Below, in pieces: positions 26,579 through 38,020 of a stretch of 64,000 bases of DNA. The notes below the pieces were generated by a model that made no database searches, had not been told where the DNA came from, and was given only the letters and a program-made list of their open reading frames with translations. Within the stretch, counting starts at the first letter, position 1, and every line of letters starts with the position of its first letter. Source of the stretch: DASVTR01 sp036382855 (GTDB lineage Bacteria > Acidobacteriota > Blastocatellia > Pyrinomonadales > Pyrinomonadaceae). The stretch is taken from the NCBI GenBank assembly GCA_036382855.1, contig DASVPO010000006.1, positions 62,001 to 126,000 of the forward strand, given 5' to 3'. Position numbers and translations under genes: made by a program.

Positions 26579-26659
26579 AGTGATGAGTAATGAGTGATGC
26601 GTGATGAGTAAAAGCGATCTGTCTTTTCACTCATCACGCATCACTCATTACTCATCACT
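26579..26659. repeat. 7-nt periodic inverted repeat, GTGATGA word
   Basis: The arms of 31 or more bases (26579-26614 and 26623-26659) are complementary apart from one indel. The words GTGATGA, GTAATGA, GTGATGC, GTGATGA recur every 7 bases. Between PilZ stop and the enoyl-CoA hydratase start. Confidence 0.93.
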
Positions 26660-26683
26660 ATTTTTCTCATCAATGGAGTAAAC

Positions 26684-27469
26684 ATGTCGCAATCTTACGA
26701 AACGTTACTGGTCGAGCGGCGCGAGCGCGTCGCCATTATCACCATCAATCGCCCGGAGAAGCGAAACGCTTTGAACATTCAGACGCGTGCTGAGGGCGCA
26801 GCGGTGCTGGAAGAATTACGCGATGATGAATCTGTGGGCGTCGTCGTTTTTACGGGCGCGGGCGACAAGGCTTTCGTTGCGGGCGCGGACATCGGAGAGT
26901 TTGCCGGGCGCACAGCGCTCACGCAGCGCGACGTGATGCTCGGCCGCTCGCTCTTTACAGCGGTTGACACCTTTCCGAAGCCCATCATCGCCATGGTCAA
27001 CGGCTACTGCCTCGGCGGCGGCTGCGAACTGGCGCTCGCCTGCGACCTTCGCATCGCCAGCGAGACGGCCTCCTTCGGCCAGCCGGAAATCAATCTCGGA
27101 ATCATTCCCGGCGGTGGCGGCACACAACGCCTGACACGTCTCGTCGGTGAAGGCAAGGCGATGGAGTTGATTCTGACCGGCGACATCATAGACGCGAAGA
27201 CAGCCTTTTCCATCGGCCTCGTCAACATGGTCGTCCCCGCTGCGGACCTCGCCGCGAAGACAATGGAAATCGCGGGCCGCATCAGCGAGAAGAGTCCCAT
27301 CGCGCTAAGGATGGCAAAAGAAGCTGTCAAGATAGCTTCACGCTCGAATCTAGATGAAGGCTTGCGCCGTGAAGTTGACCTCTTCGCGCTCTGCTTTTCC
27401 AGCGAAGACAAGGACGAAGGTGTCAAGGCTTTCCTCGAAAAACGCAAGCCCTCGTTCAAAGGAAAGTAA
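26684..27469 (+). CDS. Enoyl-CoA hydratase/isomerase
   Basis: Hydrates trans-2-enoyl-CoA to 3-hydroxyacyl-CoA; crotonase fold, 261 residues as usual. Oxyanion-hole segments AFVAGADIGEF and GYCLGGGCELALACD, and the PEINLGIIPGGGGTQRL loop with the catalytic Glu positions, are all intact; the C-terminal helices (SPIALRMAKEAVK) follow. Ribosome-binding site TGGAGT is 7 bases before the ATG. It forms a probable operon with the small DUF3185-like gene 21 bases downstream. Confidence 0.95.
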   Translation: MSQSYETLLVERRERVAIITINRPEKRNALNIQTRAEGAAVLEELRDDESVGVVVFTGAGDKAFVAGADIGEFAGRTALTQRDVMLGRSLFTAVDTFPKPIIAMVNGYCLGGGCELALACDLRIASETASFGQPEINLGIIPGGGGTQRLTRLVGEGKAMELILTGDIIDAKTAFSIGLVNMVVPAADLAAKTMEIAGRISEKSPIALRMAKEAVKIASRSNLDEGLRREVDLFALCFSSEDKDEGVKAFLEKRKPSFKGK

Positions 27470-27490
27470 GACTGACTGCTTTAAGATTCC

Positions 27491-27706
27491 ATGCGTCTCA
27501 TCGCACTCATCGTCGGCCTTGCGATTGCTGTCACCGGCGGCGTCATTGCTTACCGCGCCTTCTTTCTCGAACCGCAGACGACCGTCGTTATCACAGGGAC
27601 GAACGTGCGCCAATTGCCGGACACCTTGCGCGTTGCAGCCGGGCTCATTCTGCTCATCGCAGGCGCTTGCCTTGCCTTCTTCGCCGCACGACGCAAACCC
27701 ATGTGA
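27491..27706 (+). CDS. Small two-TM membrane protein (DUF3185-like)
   Basis: 71 residues: an N-terminal hydrophobic helix (LIALIVGLAIAVTGGVIAYR), a polar loop (FFLEPQTTVVITGTN), and a second helix (VAAGLILLIAGACLAFF) before a basic tail. The layout matches the small DUF3185 inner-membrane family, whose function is unknown. It follows the hydratase closely and precedes the tRNA-Ala promoter. Confidence 0.75.
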   Translation: MRLIALIVGLAIAVTGGVIAYRAFFLEPQTTVVITGTNVRQLPDTLRVAAGLILLIAGACLAFFAARRKPM

Positions 27707-27713
27707 GTGCTGC

Positions 27714-27743
27714 TTGACGCCTCTTCGCGCGCTAAGTTACTCT
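27714..27743 (+). promoter_or_regulatory. Promoter of tRNA-Ala
   Basis: TTGACG (-35), 18-base spacer, TACTCT (-10); predicted start near 27750 leaves about 33 bases of leader before the mature tRNA. Confidence 0.5.
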
Positions 27744-27782
27744 GTTTGTTCGTCGCACAAGCGCGACCTACCAACTCCAGAA

Positions 27783-27855
27783 GGGGCCGTAGCTCAGCTG
27801 GGAGAGCGCATGACTGGCAGTCATGAGGTCAGGGGTTCGATCCCCCTCGGCTCCA
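27783..27855 (+). tRNA. tRNA-Ala (anticodon GGC)
   Basis: 73 bases forming a full cloverleaf. Acceptor GGGGCCG/CGGCTCC with one G-U, D arm GCTCAGCTGGGAGAGC, anticodon arm ATGACTGGCAGTCAT with anticodon GGC, T arm AGGGGTTCGATCCCCCT, discriminator A. CCA is not encoded. A hairpin terminator follows 8 bases later. Confidence 0.97.
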
Positions 27856-27863
27856 TCAATAGT

Positions 27864-27896
27864 TTAGGGGCTACCATACGGTAGCCCCTAATTTGT
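27864..27896 (+). terminator. Terminator of tRNA-Ala
   Basis: Perfect 12-bp stem (TTAGGGGCTACC with its complement), loop ATAC, then TTTGTTT. Confidence 0.9.
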
Positions 27897-28262
27897 TTGA
27901 GTCACTATAGTGTCACGCCTATTTTAAAACATCTTTTCAAGCTTCTTAGTCGCAGCTTGCGGTACAGGTGGTAAGTGCAGCCCGCTCATATTGAATCATT
28001 GAGCACGTACCTCTGTGGTGGTCCAGTTTTTAATCAACTCTCGACTGGTCCAAAGTTAGACTTCCTCGTTGGCCCAAGCTTGTGTATACTGCGTCCCGTT
28101 GTGCGGCACGTGGTTTAGTTTTTCGTGGCAGAAAAGCATTACCACTCCTGCCTTATCCGCAACTATTCATGCACCCGCTCCCTTGAGAGGCAAAACGGGT
28201 GCGAGCCTCTGCGCACGCTGCACCGCCGAAGGCCAGGTAGTCAAACTCCTTTTCAAAGAAAG
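27897..28262. other. 366-base gap between tRNA-Ala and the SBBP-repeat gene
   Basis: No gene recognised. It contains the 10-bp palindrome CACTATAGTG (27903-27912), a possible -10 (TATACT, 28085-28090) and a foldable leader at 28171-28210. The position just after a tRNA gene would suit an integration scar, but I see no integrase fragment or repeated tRNA end. Confidence 0.5.
28171..28210 (+). promoter_or_regulatory. Structured leader with mutually exclusive or pseudoknotted helices
   Basis: GCACCCG (28171-28177) pairs with CGGGTGC (28196-28202). AGAGGC (28186-28191), inside that loop, pairs with GCCTCT (28205-28210). The two helices cross, so they either exclude each other or form a tight pseudoknot. 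About 50 bases before the chosen start codon of the SBBP gene. It does not match any riboswitch class I know. Confidence 0.35.
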
Positions 28263-31200
28263 ATGGACACCATGAGGTTTTTCAGCCCACGTATCAAACA
28301 ACCCTTCAGTCTGACCCTTATTCTGCTGTCCGTACTGTGTTTGCTCATCACGCTGGCAGCGCTTCCCGGCCGCAATATGTCGCGCCGGGATTTCATGCAG
28401 TCAGGCGCAAGCAAGGGCGGGTCAGCAATAGAGTCGCAGCGAGCGACGCCGCTCACGCCCGCGCAGGCGCGTGAGGCTTATGGTCAACTCACGCTGAGCT
28501 TCGAGGCCAATCGTGGGCAGACAGACGAATCTGTCAACTTTCTGGCGCGCGGCGCGGGCTACACACTCTTTTTGAAACCTACGGAAGCCGTCTTCGTGCT
28601 GGCCCGTCAAAGCGACGGACGGGCGCAGGAAAAGCGCGATGCACAATTAACGGATGCCCGCAAGAGATTGACGGCGAGCCGGATTGATGCTCGCAGTAGT
28701 AGTGCCAGTTTGCAGCCTCAGGCGGTGCTCCGTATGAAGCTTGTCGGCGCGGACGAGGGGGCGAGAGCCGAAGGTTTAAACGAGTTGGAGGGCAAGGTCA
28801 ACTACTTCGTCGGTGAGGATTCAGGCCGTTGGCGCACGGAGAATCAGACCTTTGGCCGCGTGCAATATGGTGAAGTCTATCCGGGCATAGACCTGGTCTA
28901 TTATGGCAACCAGCGGCAGTTGGAGTACGACTTTCACGTTGCGCCCGGAACGGATGCGCGCACCGTCAAGCTTGAGTTTGAAGGCGCGGATAAAGTGGAG
29001 GTGGACGCAACGGGCGACCTGCTGCTGACCCTGGGCGAAGGCACGATGCGGCAACCGAAGCCTGTGCTTTATCAGGAGGTGGCTGGCGTGCGACGGGCGG
29101 TTGATGGCGGCTACGTGGTTGATGCGGACGGGCGTGTTGGCTTTACGGTCGGCGAGTACGATGCGCAGCGGACGCTCATCATTGACCCTGTGCTGACTTA
29201 CTCCACCTATCTTGGCGGCAGCGATAGTGATGAAGGCAACGACATCGCTCTGGACTCCGCAGGCAACGCTTACATTTGCGGAAACACCGCCTCGACCAAC
29301 TTCCCCACGGCCAACCCTATACAGGCAACGTTCGGCGGCGCAAACTTCGCCGGCGGGCGCGACGGCTTCGTGACGAAGCTCAACGCAACGGGCACAGCCC
29401 TCATCTACTCGACCTATCTCGGCGGCAGCGGTGACGATAGATGCAATAAAATCGCTGTTGATTCTTCCGGCAACGCCTATGTCGCCGGGGAGACTACCTC
29501 TTCAAACTTCCCCACGGCTAACGCTCTTCAGGGTACATTCGGCGGCGGACTTTCAGACGCCTTCGTGACGAAAATCAATGCGGAGGGTTCGGCCCTGGTC
29601 TATTCAACTTATCTCGGCGGAGAGATTTTTGATGCGGCTCATGCGCTCACCATTGATTCCACCGGCAGCGCATACATCACCGGGCGCACCACTTCGTCAA
29701 ACTTCCCTGTGGTTAATCCAATCCAGGCCGCATACAGCGGCGGCCCCGGCGCAGACGCCTTCGTGACAAAGTTCAACCCGGCTGGCTCGGCTATTGTTTA
29801 CTCGACGTACCTCGGTGGCAACGCTGGCACCGAGGGTGGATTTACGGCGGGCTTCAGCATCAAGGTGGACTCCGCAGGCAACGCCTACGTCACAGGGCAA
29901 ACTAGAGCGACCAACTTTCCGATAGCCAATGCCATACAGGCAACGTTCGGCGGCGGCTTTCCAGACGGCGACGCCTTCGTGTCAAAGCTCAACGCGGCTG
30001 GTTCGGCCCTCGTCTACTCGACTTACCTTGGCGGCAGCGATAACGATATAGGATTCGAGATAGCACTGGATTCAGTCGGCAGCGCACACGTCACAGGCGT
30101 TGCGCGCTCTGCCAACTTCCCCACTGCTAACGCCTTCCAGAGCACACTCAAAGGCACTTCGGATGCCTTCGTCACGAAGTTCAACGCGGCGGGCTCGGCC
30201 TTCAACTATTCAACCTACCTCGGCGGCACCGCAGACGAGTCAGGTAACGGCATCACAGTTGACTCCGCAGGCAACGCTCTCGTCGCGGGCGGAACTAGCT
30301 CTACAGACTTCCCCCTGGTCAACCCGATACAGGGCACGATGGCCGGCGTCTTTGATATCTTCCTGACGAAGTTCAACGCGGCTGGTACGGCGCTCACCTA
30401 TTCAACGTACTTCGGTGGCAATGGCGGCGATACGGCACTTGCCGTCGCCGTGGACTCGGCCAACAGCGTGTACATGACAGGGCGCACAGCCTCCATCAAT
30501 TACCCGACGCTCAATCCCTTCCAGAGCACCAACGGCGGCGGCACACAGGACGCCTTTGTCACGAAAATCAGCGACCCGCCAGCGCCAGTGACCTCGACCG
30601 TACAGTTTCAGCAGGCGACCTACGACGTGACGGAGGATATAACCTTCGTGAGCGTCAAGGTCACGCGCACGGGCGACACCTCGACGGCGGCCAACGTTGA
30701 TTATGCAACCAGCAACGCGGTGGCCCTGCAACGAACGGACTACACCATCGCCATCGGCACACTACGTTTCGCCGCAGGCGAGACGGAGAAGACCATCAAC
30801 ATTCTGGTCAACGAAGACTCTTATGTCGAAGGGCGTGAGACCTTCAATATCACCCTCAGCAATCCTATGGGCAATGCCTCGCTCGGCACGACAGCAAGCA
30901 CCACAGTGCGAATTGATGACGATGCGACCGAGCCTTCGACGAATGTGATTGATGACCCGCAGATTTTCGTGGGCCAACATTACCACGACTTTCTCAACCG
31001 GCAGGCGGATGCTGGCGGCCTTGCCTACTGGACTAACGAGATCGCAATGTGCGGCTCGAATCAGGCGTGCATCAATAGCAGGCGTATCGGCGTTAGCGCA
31101 GCCTTCTTCATCGAGATGGAGTTTCAGGATAGGGGAGCGTTTGTTCATTACATCTACCGCGCGAGCTTAGGGCGACGACCGACGTTCCTTGAGTTCACGC

Positions 31201-31694
31201 GCGACCGCAGTTTCCTGACCGCCGGAGGCAATGTGGCGGCTGACATGCAAACCTTAGCGACAGACTTCGTGCAGCGCGCAGAATTCACAAACAAGTATAG
31301 CCTCGGACTCTCGCGCGACCAGTTTGTTGATGCGCTGCTGCTAAACGTTCAGCAGACTTCCGGCGTGAACCTGACGAGTCGCCGCAACGAGTTGCTGGCG
31401 GAATACGACACCGGCGGCAATCAAACGCAGAGTCGTGCTCGCGTGCTGCTCAAGCTCGTCGGATATACGGAATATAAGCAGGCCGAATATAACAGGGCCT
31501 TCGTGCTCGCGCAGTATTTCGGTTATTTACGCAGAGACCCTGACGAGGATGGTTATCAGTTCTGGCTCAACATCCTGAACAACGTAGCGCCGAACAATTA
31601 TCGCGCGGTGGTCTGCGCCTTTATCACCTCGACCGAATATCAACAGAGGTTCAGCGCGTTAGTTACTCATAGCAATTCGGAGTGCAGCCAGTAG
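28263..31694 (+). CDS. SBBP-repeat surface protein with Calx-beta and DUF4214 domains
   Basis: 1143 residues, exported. The start at 28263 (or 28272) puts a signal anchor (SLTLILLSVLCLLITLAAL) at the N-terminus; the frame is open further up but over the leader. Order: signal; N-terminal DUF7948-type domain (YGQLTLSFEANRGQTDESV to IDPVLTYSTYLGG); seven SBBP repeats of about 65 residues, each starting YSTYLGG and carrying VDSAGNAYV and FPTANPIQ; a Calx-beta domain (VQFQQATYDVTEDITF to TTVRIDDDA), normally Ca-binding; and a C-terminal DUF4214 (FVGQHYHDFLNRQADAGGL and YFGYLRRDPDEDGYQFWL). The repeats should form a beta-propeller. Likely cell-surface or secreted; partner unknown. A strong terminator follows. 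Confidence 0.92.
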   Translation: MDTMRFFSPRIKQPFSLTLILLSVLCLLITLAALPGRNMSRRDFMQSGASKGGSAIESQRATPLTPAQAREAYGQLTLSFEANRGQTDESVNFLARGAGYTLFLKPTEAVFVLARQSDGRAQEKRDAQLTDARKRLTASRIDARSSSASLQPQAVLRMKLVGADEGARAEGLNELEGKVNYFVGEDSGRWRTENQTFGRVQYGEVYPGIDLVYYGNQRQLEYDFHVAPGTDARTVKLEFEGADKVEVDATGDLLLTLGEGTMRQPKPVLYQEVAGVRRAVDGGYVVDADGRVGFTVGEYDAQRTLIIDPVLTYSTYLGGSDSDEGNDIALDSAGNAYICGNTASTNFPTANPIQATFGGANFAGGRDGFVTKLNATGTALIYSTYLGGSGDDRCNKIAVDSSGNAYVAGETTSSNFPTANALQGTFGGGLSDAFVTKINAEGSALVYSTYLGGEIFDAAHALTIDSTGSAYITGRTTSSNFPVVNPIQAAYSGGPGADAFVTKFNPAGSAIVYSTYLGGNAGTEGGFTAGFSIKVDSAGNAYVTGQTRATNFPIANAIQATFGGGFPDGDAFVSKLNAAGSALVYSTYLGGSDNDIGFEIALDSVGSAHVTGVARSANFPTANAFQSTLKGTSDAFVTKFNAAGSAFNYSTYLGGTADESGNGITVDSAGNALVAGGTSSTDFPLVNPIQGTMAGVFDIFLTKFNAAGTALTYSTYFGGNGGDTALAVAVDSANSVYMTGRTASINYPTLNPFQSTNGGGTQDAFVTKISDPPAPVTSTVQFQQATYDVTEDITFVSVKVTRTGDTSTAANVDYATSNAVALQRTDYTIAIGTLRFAAGETEKTINILVNEDSYVEGRETFNITLSNPMGNASLGTTASTTVRIDDDATEPSTNVIDDPQIFVGQHYHDFLNRQADAGGLAYWTNEIAMCGSNQACINSRRIGVSAAFFIEMEFQDRGAFVHYIYRASLGRRPTFLEFTRDRSFLTAGGNVAADMQTLATDFVQRAEFTNKYSLGLSRDQFVDALLLNVQQTSGVNLTSRRNELLAEYDTGGNQTQSRARVLLKLVGYTEYKQAEYNRAFVLAQYFGYLRRDPDEDGYQFWLNILNNVAPNNYRAVVCAFITSTEYQQRFSALVTHSNSECSQ
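29199..30580 (+). repeat. Seven in-gene SBBP repeats
   Basis: Units of 180-216 bases encode YSTYLGG...DSAGNAYV...FVTKLN. They are diverged at DNA level (no identical units) and in frame, so they are old protein repeats rather than a recent tandem array. Confidence 0.9.
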
Positions 31695-31724
31695 CCTGAA
31701 GAACCCTATATGAAGGTTGAACAA

Positions 31725-31765
31725 ACACCCTTCGTGAAATGGTTTATTTCACGAAGGGTGTTTTG
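31725..31765 (+). terminator. Terminator of the SBBP-repeat gene
   Basis: Perfect 16-bp stem (ACACCCTTCGTGAAAT with its complement), 5-base loop, then TTT. It separates the SBBP gene from Oar-like receptor 2. Confidence 0.92.
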
Positions 31766-31783
31766 GACTGCTAAACTGCCCTC

Positions 31784-31798
31784 TGGATTCCGACTTGC
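31784..31798 (+). promoter_or_regulatory. Possible sigma-54 promoter of receptor 2
   Basis: TGGATTCCGACTTGC: TGG and TTGC are correct and GG-to-GC spacing is 10, but CAC after TGG is replaced by ATT. The predicted start near 31810 would leave a 43-base leader. Suggestive only. Confidence 0.35.
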
Positions 31799-31852
31799 GC
31801 CATGAATGGGTGTCGCTTAGTTCCGTTCTAATTCAAGTAACCGTAAAGAGGG

Positions 31853-34855
<3,003 letters not shown>

Positions 34856-34878
34856 GACAGCTTGAAGGCGCGCTTCTC

Positions 34879-36216
34879 TTGCACAATCAAGACGAACTCA
34901 AACGGCAAATCGGCCTCCCCACGGCTACTGCGTTAGTCGTGGGCGAGGTCATCGCCGTGGGCATCTTTCTGACGCCGGCCGGAATGGCAAAGTCGCTCGG
35001 TTCGCCCTTCTGGCTGCTGCTCGTCTGGCTTGTGATGGGTTTGATGGCGCTGTGCGGCGCGCTCTGTTATGGCGAGTTGGCCGCCAGATTACCGCAGGCC
35101 GGCGGCGGCTACGTTTACCTGCGCGAGGCATACGGCACGCCCGTCGCCTTCCTCTATGGTTGGATGGCCTTTCTCGTGATGGACCCCGGCATCACTGCCG
35201 CGCTGGCGGTCGGAATGGCAAGCTACGCGAACTACAGCTTTCAGCTTCCGCCCGTCTGGGTAAAACTCATTGCCATCATTGCTATCATCATCGTCGCGGC
35301 GATAAACATACGCGGGGTCAAACTCGGTGGATGGTTCGTACGCTGGTTGACCGTTCTCAAATTAGGTTTACTGTTGTTCATACTACTGTGGGGCTTCGGG
35401 CTGCGACTCGGTGACTGGGGACACTTCCAGCCCTTTGTTGCTCAACGCGCCGGCTCAATTCCACTCGTCGGAGCTTTGGCCGGAGGCTTGGTCGCCGCCT
35501 TCTTTTCCTTTGGCGGTTGGTGGGACGTGAGCAAGCTGGCGGGCGAGATACGCGACCCCGCGCGAACGCTGCCGAGAGCGCTTGTCTACGGCGTCGTCAT
35601 CGTCACGGCCGTCTACATTCTGACCAGCGCCGTCTTCATCTATCTTGTTCCGCTTGAGCGCGTCACTTCGGGCGAGACTTTCGCGGCGCAGGCCGGTGAT
35701 GCTCTCTTCGGGCGAACAGGCGGGCAGGTCTTCTCGACGATTGTCGTGGTCGCCGTGCTCGGCAGCCTCGCCGGACTCATCATGTCCGCGCCGCGCGTTT
35801 ATTATGCGATGGCCTGCGACAGAGTCTTCTTTCAGGCTGCCGCCTCCGTTCATCCGCGTTTCGGCACGCCCGCACGCGCCATCATTCTTCAGGCATCGCT
35901 CGCTTCGCTGCTCGTCGCGCTCGGCACGTTCGACCAGATCGTTTCTTATTTTGTTTTCGTCGTCGTTATCTTCATCGCGCTCACCGTGGCGGCAATCTTC
36001 CTGCTGCGCCGCACGCAGCCGTCAACAGGCGTTTATCTGACTCCCGGCTATCCGGCAGCGCCCATCCTGTTTCTGCTGCTGATTATTCTCCTGCTGTTCC
36101 TCTTGGGGAGCAATAATCCGAAGCAGGCGATGATGGGTGTGTTGGTGACGGCGCTCGGCCTGCCTTTTTACTACCTCATCTTCCGCCGCGGTCTCTCAGC
36201 ACGAAGGCCCGACTGA
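34879..36216 (+). CDS. APC family amino acid permease
   Basis: 445 residues, about 12 membrane helices, inner membrane. TTG start with GAAGG some 12 bases upstream. The first helix carries the APC motif GEVIAVGIFLTPAGMAKSLGSP. The conserved SFGGWWDVSKLAGEIRDPART segment (residues about 210-232) fits LAT/YfnA-type members of the family. It should import an amino acid by proton symport or exchange; specificity not readable. It follows receptor 2 closely and converges with the serine hydrolase gene, with one base between stops. Confidence 0.9.
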   Translation: MHNQDELKRQIGLPTATALVVGEVIAVGIFLTPAGMAKSLGSPFWLLLVWLVMGLMALCGALCYGELAARLPQAGGGYVYLREAYGTPVAFLYGWMAFLVMDPGITAALAVGMASYANYSFQLPPVWVKLIAIIAIIIVAAINIRGVKLGGWFVRWLTVLKLGLLLFILLWGFGLRLGDWGHFQPFVAQRAGSIPLVGALAGGLVAAFFSFGGWWDVSKLAGEIRDPARTLPRALVYGVVIVTAVYILTSAVFIYLVPLERVTSGETFAAQAGDALFGRTGGQVFSTIVVVAVLGSLAGLIMSAPRVYYAMACDRVFFQAAASVHPRFGTPARAIILQASLASLLVALGTFDQIVSYFVFVVVIFIALTVAAIFLLRRTQPSTGVYLTPGYPAAPILFLLLIILLLFLLGSNNPKQAMMGVLVTALGLPFYYLIFRRGLSARRPD

Positions 36217-36217
36217 A

Positions 36218-38008
36218 TCAACGACCCTCTTCCACTGCCGGTAGAATATATTGCGGCACATAAACCCGCTGTGGAACGAAAAGCGCAGGGTCGCTGTAGT
36301 TACCCCCGTAGAACGCTATCAACAGATCGAGTTCGGGAATCCCCAGCACAACTTGACCGCCGTTGCCGGCCGCCATGAAGGCGCGCACACTGCGTCCCTT
36401 GTAAGGATAATCTTCAACGTACCAGAGGTAACCGTACTTACGCGAACCAAGATTAACGACGTGAGAGGTGGCGCGACTGGACCACTGCGCGCTTAAAATC
36501 CTGCGCCCGTTCCACGTCCCGCCGTCCAGATGCAACTGGCCGAGTTTCATAAAATCGCGCGGCAACAATCGCACGCCGCCGCCCATGTATGCGTCGCCGT
36601 TCGGCGTCAAAGGCATGTAATAGCGCTTGATATTGAGCGGCCCGGCCAGCAGATTTTCAAACAGAACGGGCAGAGTTTGCCCTGCGGCGCGAGCCAGAGC
36701 GCCGCCGACCAGATTAGCCTGAACGCTGCAATAGACGGCCTTTTCGCCCGGATTGCGTATCGCTTTCAGCGAGAGCGCAAACTTGTAATAATCCGGCTGC
36801 TCTGTCTGGTTAAGCATCGTATCTTCGTTGCCGGGCGATTCAGGGTCGCTGTCGTCGCAATCAAGGCCCGAAGACATCGTGAGCAGGCTTTCAAGTGTGA
36901 GAGCTTTTTTTCGCGGCTCTATGCCGGGCGGAAACTCGCCGCCGTTCATCAGACTGTAAACAGGAGTCGTCACATCAACTGGCACACCCGCCTTGATTGA
37001 TGCGCCGACCAGAGTGGCGGTCAAACTTTTTGCGGCCGAGCGTGTGTCGTGTGGCTTCTCACGGTGTTCGCCGTGAAAGTATTCCTCCAACACCAGTTTC
37101 CCGTGACGTGCAATCAAGACGCCGTGAACTTCCTGAGAACTGAAGGAATCAATCGGCGTGTCAATAAGCATCCTTATAAACTTCTGTATCTGCTCGCGCG
37201 ATATTCCGACATCTTCGAGCGTTGCGGTTTGCCAGCCGTCGTCCAACGGAAGCGGCCGCACGTAAGCATAACTTCCATTAGGGCGACCGCGCGGGTAGAA
37301 GTCGCTCGCGTCATTCGTTGCTACACGCCTGAAATCAAAGCTGCCGCGCCTTGGGAAATAGACGGAGAGAATTTCGGTGTCGGCATCATACTTGCCCTCT
37401 GCTAAAAAGCGACCTTTCGCGTCGGCCGTGTCAGCGGCGAAAAGTTTTACTGACTCACCGGCGCGTTCGATGTGGTCAACGCGGATGAATCTGCCCAGAT
37501 TGCGTTCGGGATTCTTGAGAAATGCGCCGGTTGAGCCGTCGTCTCTCGCTTTAATCATCAGGTAGAAGGTCAAAGCATCGTCGAGCGGCGCAACCGTACC
37601 GCGCCAGACATTCTGTTTGTCCCTGATGAGCGTCACGGGAGAAGCGTAAGGCGTGCCGTTTTCTACAAGCCGAGGCTGAATCCAGTGTCCCGTAATTCGT
37701 GTCCGGCGTGCATCAAACTTTCCCTGAAAAGAGCCTTCTCCGTCCGCCAACTCAAACGTGATGCGCTCGCCCGCCATCTTCGCTTGAACAGAACGCCCTG
37801 CGATTTCGGCCCACCAGCCGCTATCGCTCTGCCTGATAAGCAGCGACCCGCGAACGTCAGGCCCAAAGCGACGTTTCGCTTCCCACAGGCCCGCGAGTTC
37901 TCGCGCAGAGTGTGGTTCTGTTGTCTGCGTGCGCGCCGGATTCGTACTTAAGACAAGACTGCCGACAACAACTACTACTCCGACCAGCAACCAACGAACA
38001 GCGAACAT
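36218..38008 (-). CDS. Secreted beta-lactamase-fold serine hydrolase
   Basis: 596 residues. Signal peptide 1-28 (LLVGVVVVVGSLVLSTNPART), then an N-terminal beta-rich domain of about 220 residues (GLWEAKRRFGPDVRGSLLI). The class C-type serine hydrolase domain follows: nucleophile S324-A-A-K327 (SxxK), Y426-C-S (YxS/YxN) and a C-terminal AGNGGQVVLGIPE that replaces the usual H/KTG. Members act as esterases, DD-peptidases or amidases; true beta-lactam hydrolysis is not implied. It lies 12 bases downstream of a GntR gene on the same strand and probably shares its transcript. Confidence 0.9.
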   Translation of the reverse strand: MFAVRWLLVGVVVVVGSLVLSTNPARTQTTEPHSARELAGLWEAKRRFGPDVRGSLLIRQSDSGWWAEIAGRSVQAKMAGERITFELADGEGSFQGKFDARRTRITGHWIQPRLVENGTPYASPVTLIRDKQNVWRGTVAPLDDALTFYLMIKARDDGSTGAFLKNPERNLGRFIRVDHIERAGESVKLFAADTADAKGRFLAEGKYDADTEILSVYFPRRGSFDFRRVATNDASDFYPRGRPNGSYAYVRPLPLDDGWQTATLEDVGISREQIQKFIRMLIDTPIDSFSSQEVHGVLIARHGKLVLEEYFHGEHREKPHDTRSAAKSLTATLVGASIKAGVPVDVTTPVYSLMNGGEFPPGIEPRKKALTLESLLTMSSGLDCDDSDPESPGNEDTMLNQTEQPDYYKFALSLKAIRNPGEKAVYCSVQANLVGGALARAAGQTLPVLFENLLAGPLNIKRYYMPLTPNGDAYMGGGVRLLPRDFMKLGQLHLDGGTWNGRRILSAQWSSRATSHVVNLGSRKYGYLWYVEDYPYKGRSVRAFMAAGNGGQVVLGIPELDLLIAFYGGNYSDPALFVPQRVYVPQYILPAVEEGR

Positions 38009-38020
38009 TGTTCAAACTCC

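Noticed and set aside
17808..26659. Periodic repeats considered as CRISPR arrays
   Set aside because: Units are 7-8 bases without spacers, arms are inverted, and no cas genes are nearby.
27897..28070. tRNA-Ala-linked genomic island scar
   Set aside because: No integrase remnant and no duplicated tRNA 3' end in view; only a short palindrome (CACTATAGTG).
28141..28262. GEMM-I (c-di-GMP) riboswitch in the SBBP-gene leader
   Set aside because: GGCAAA- and CCAGGTAG-like strings are present, but the tetraloop hairpin between GGCAAAC and the downstream GCAAAGCC-type segment is missing, and the helices do not fit.
29199..30580. In-gene repeats considered as a CRISPR or mobile tandem array
   Set aside because: In-frame, diverged protein repeats (SBBP) of about 65 residues; no spacers.
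36218..38008. Calling the serine hydrolase a true beta-lactamase
   Set aside because: It has SxxK and YxS, but class C-type folds are mostly esterases or peptidases and the KTG motif is replaced; resistance cannot be inferred.
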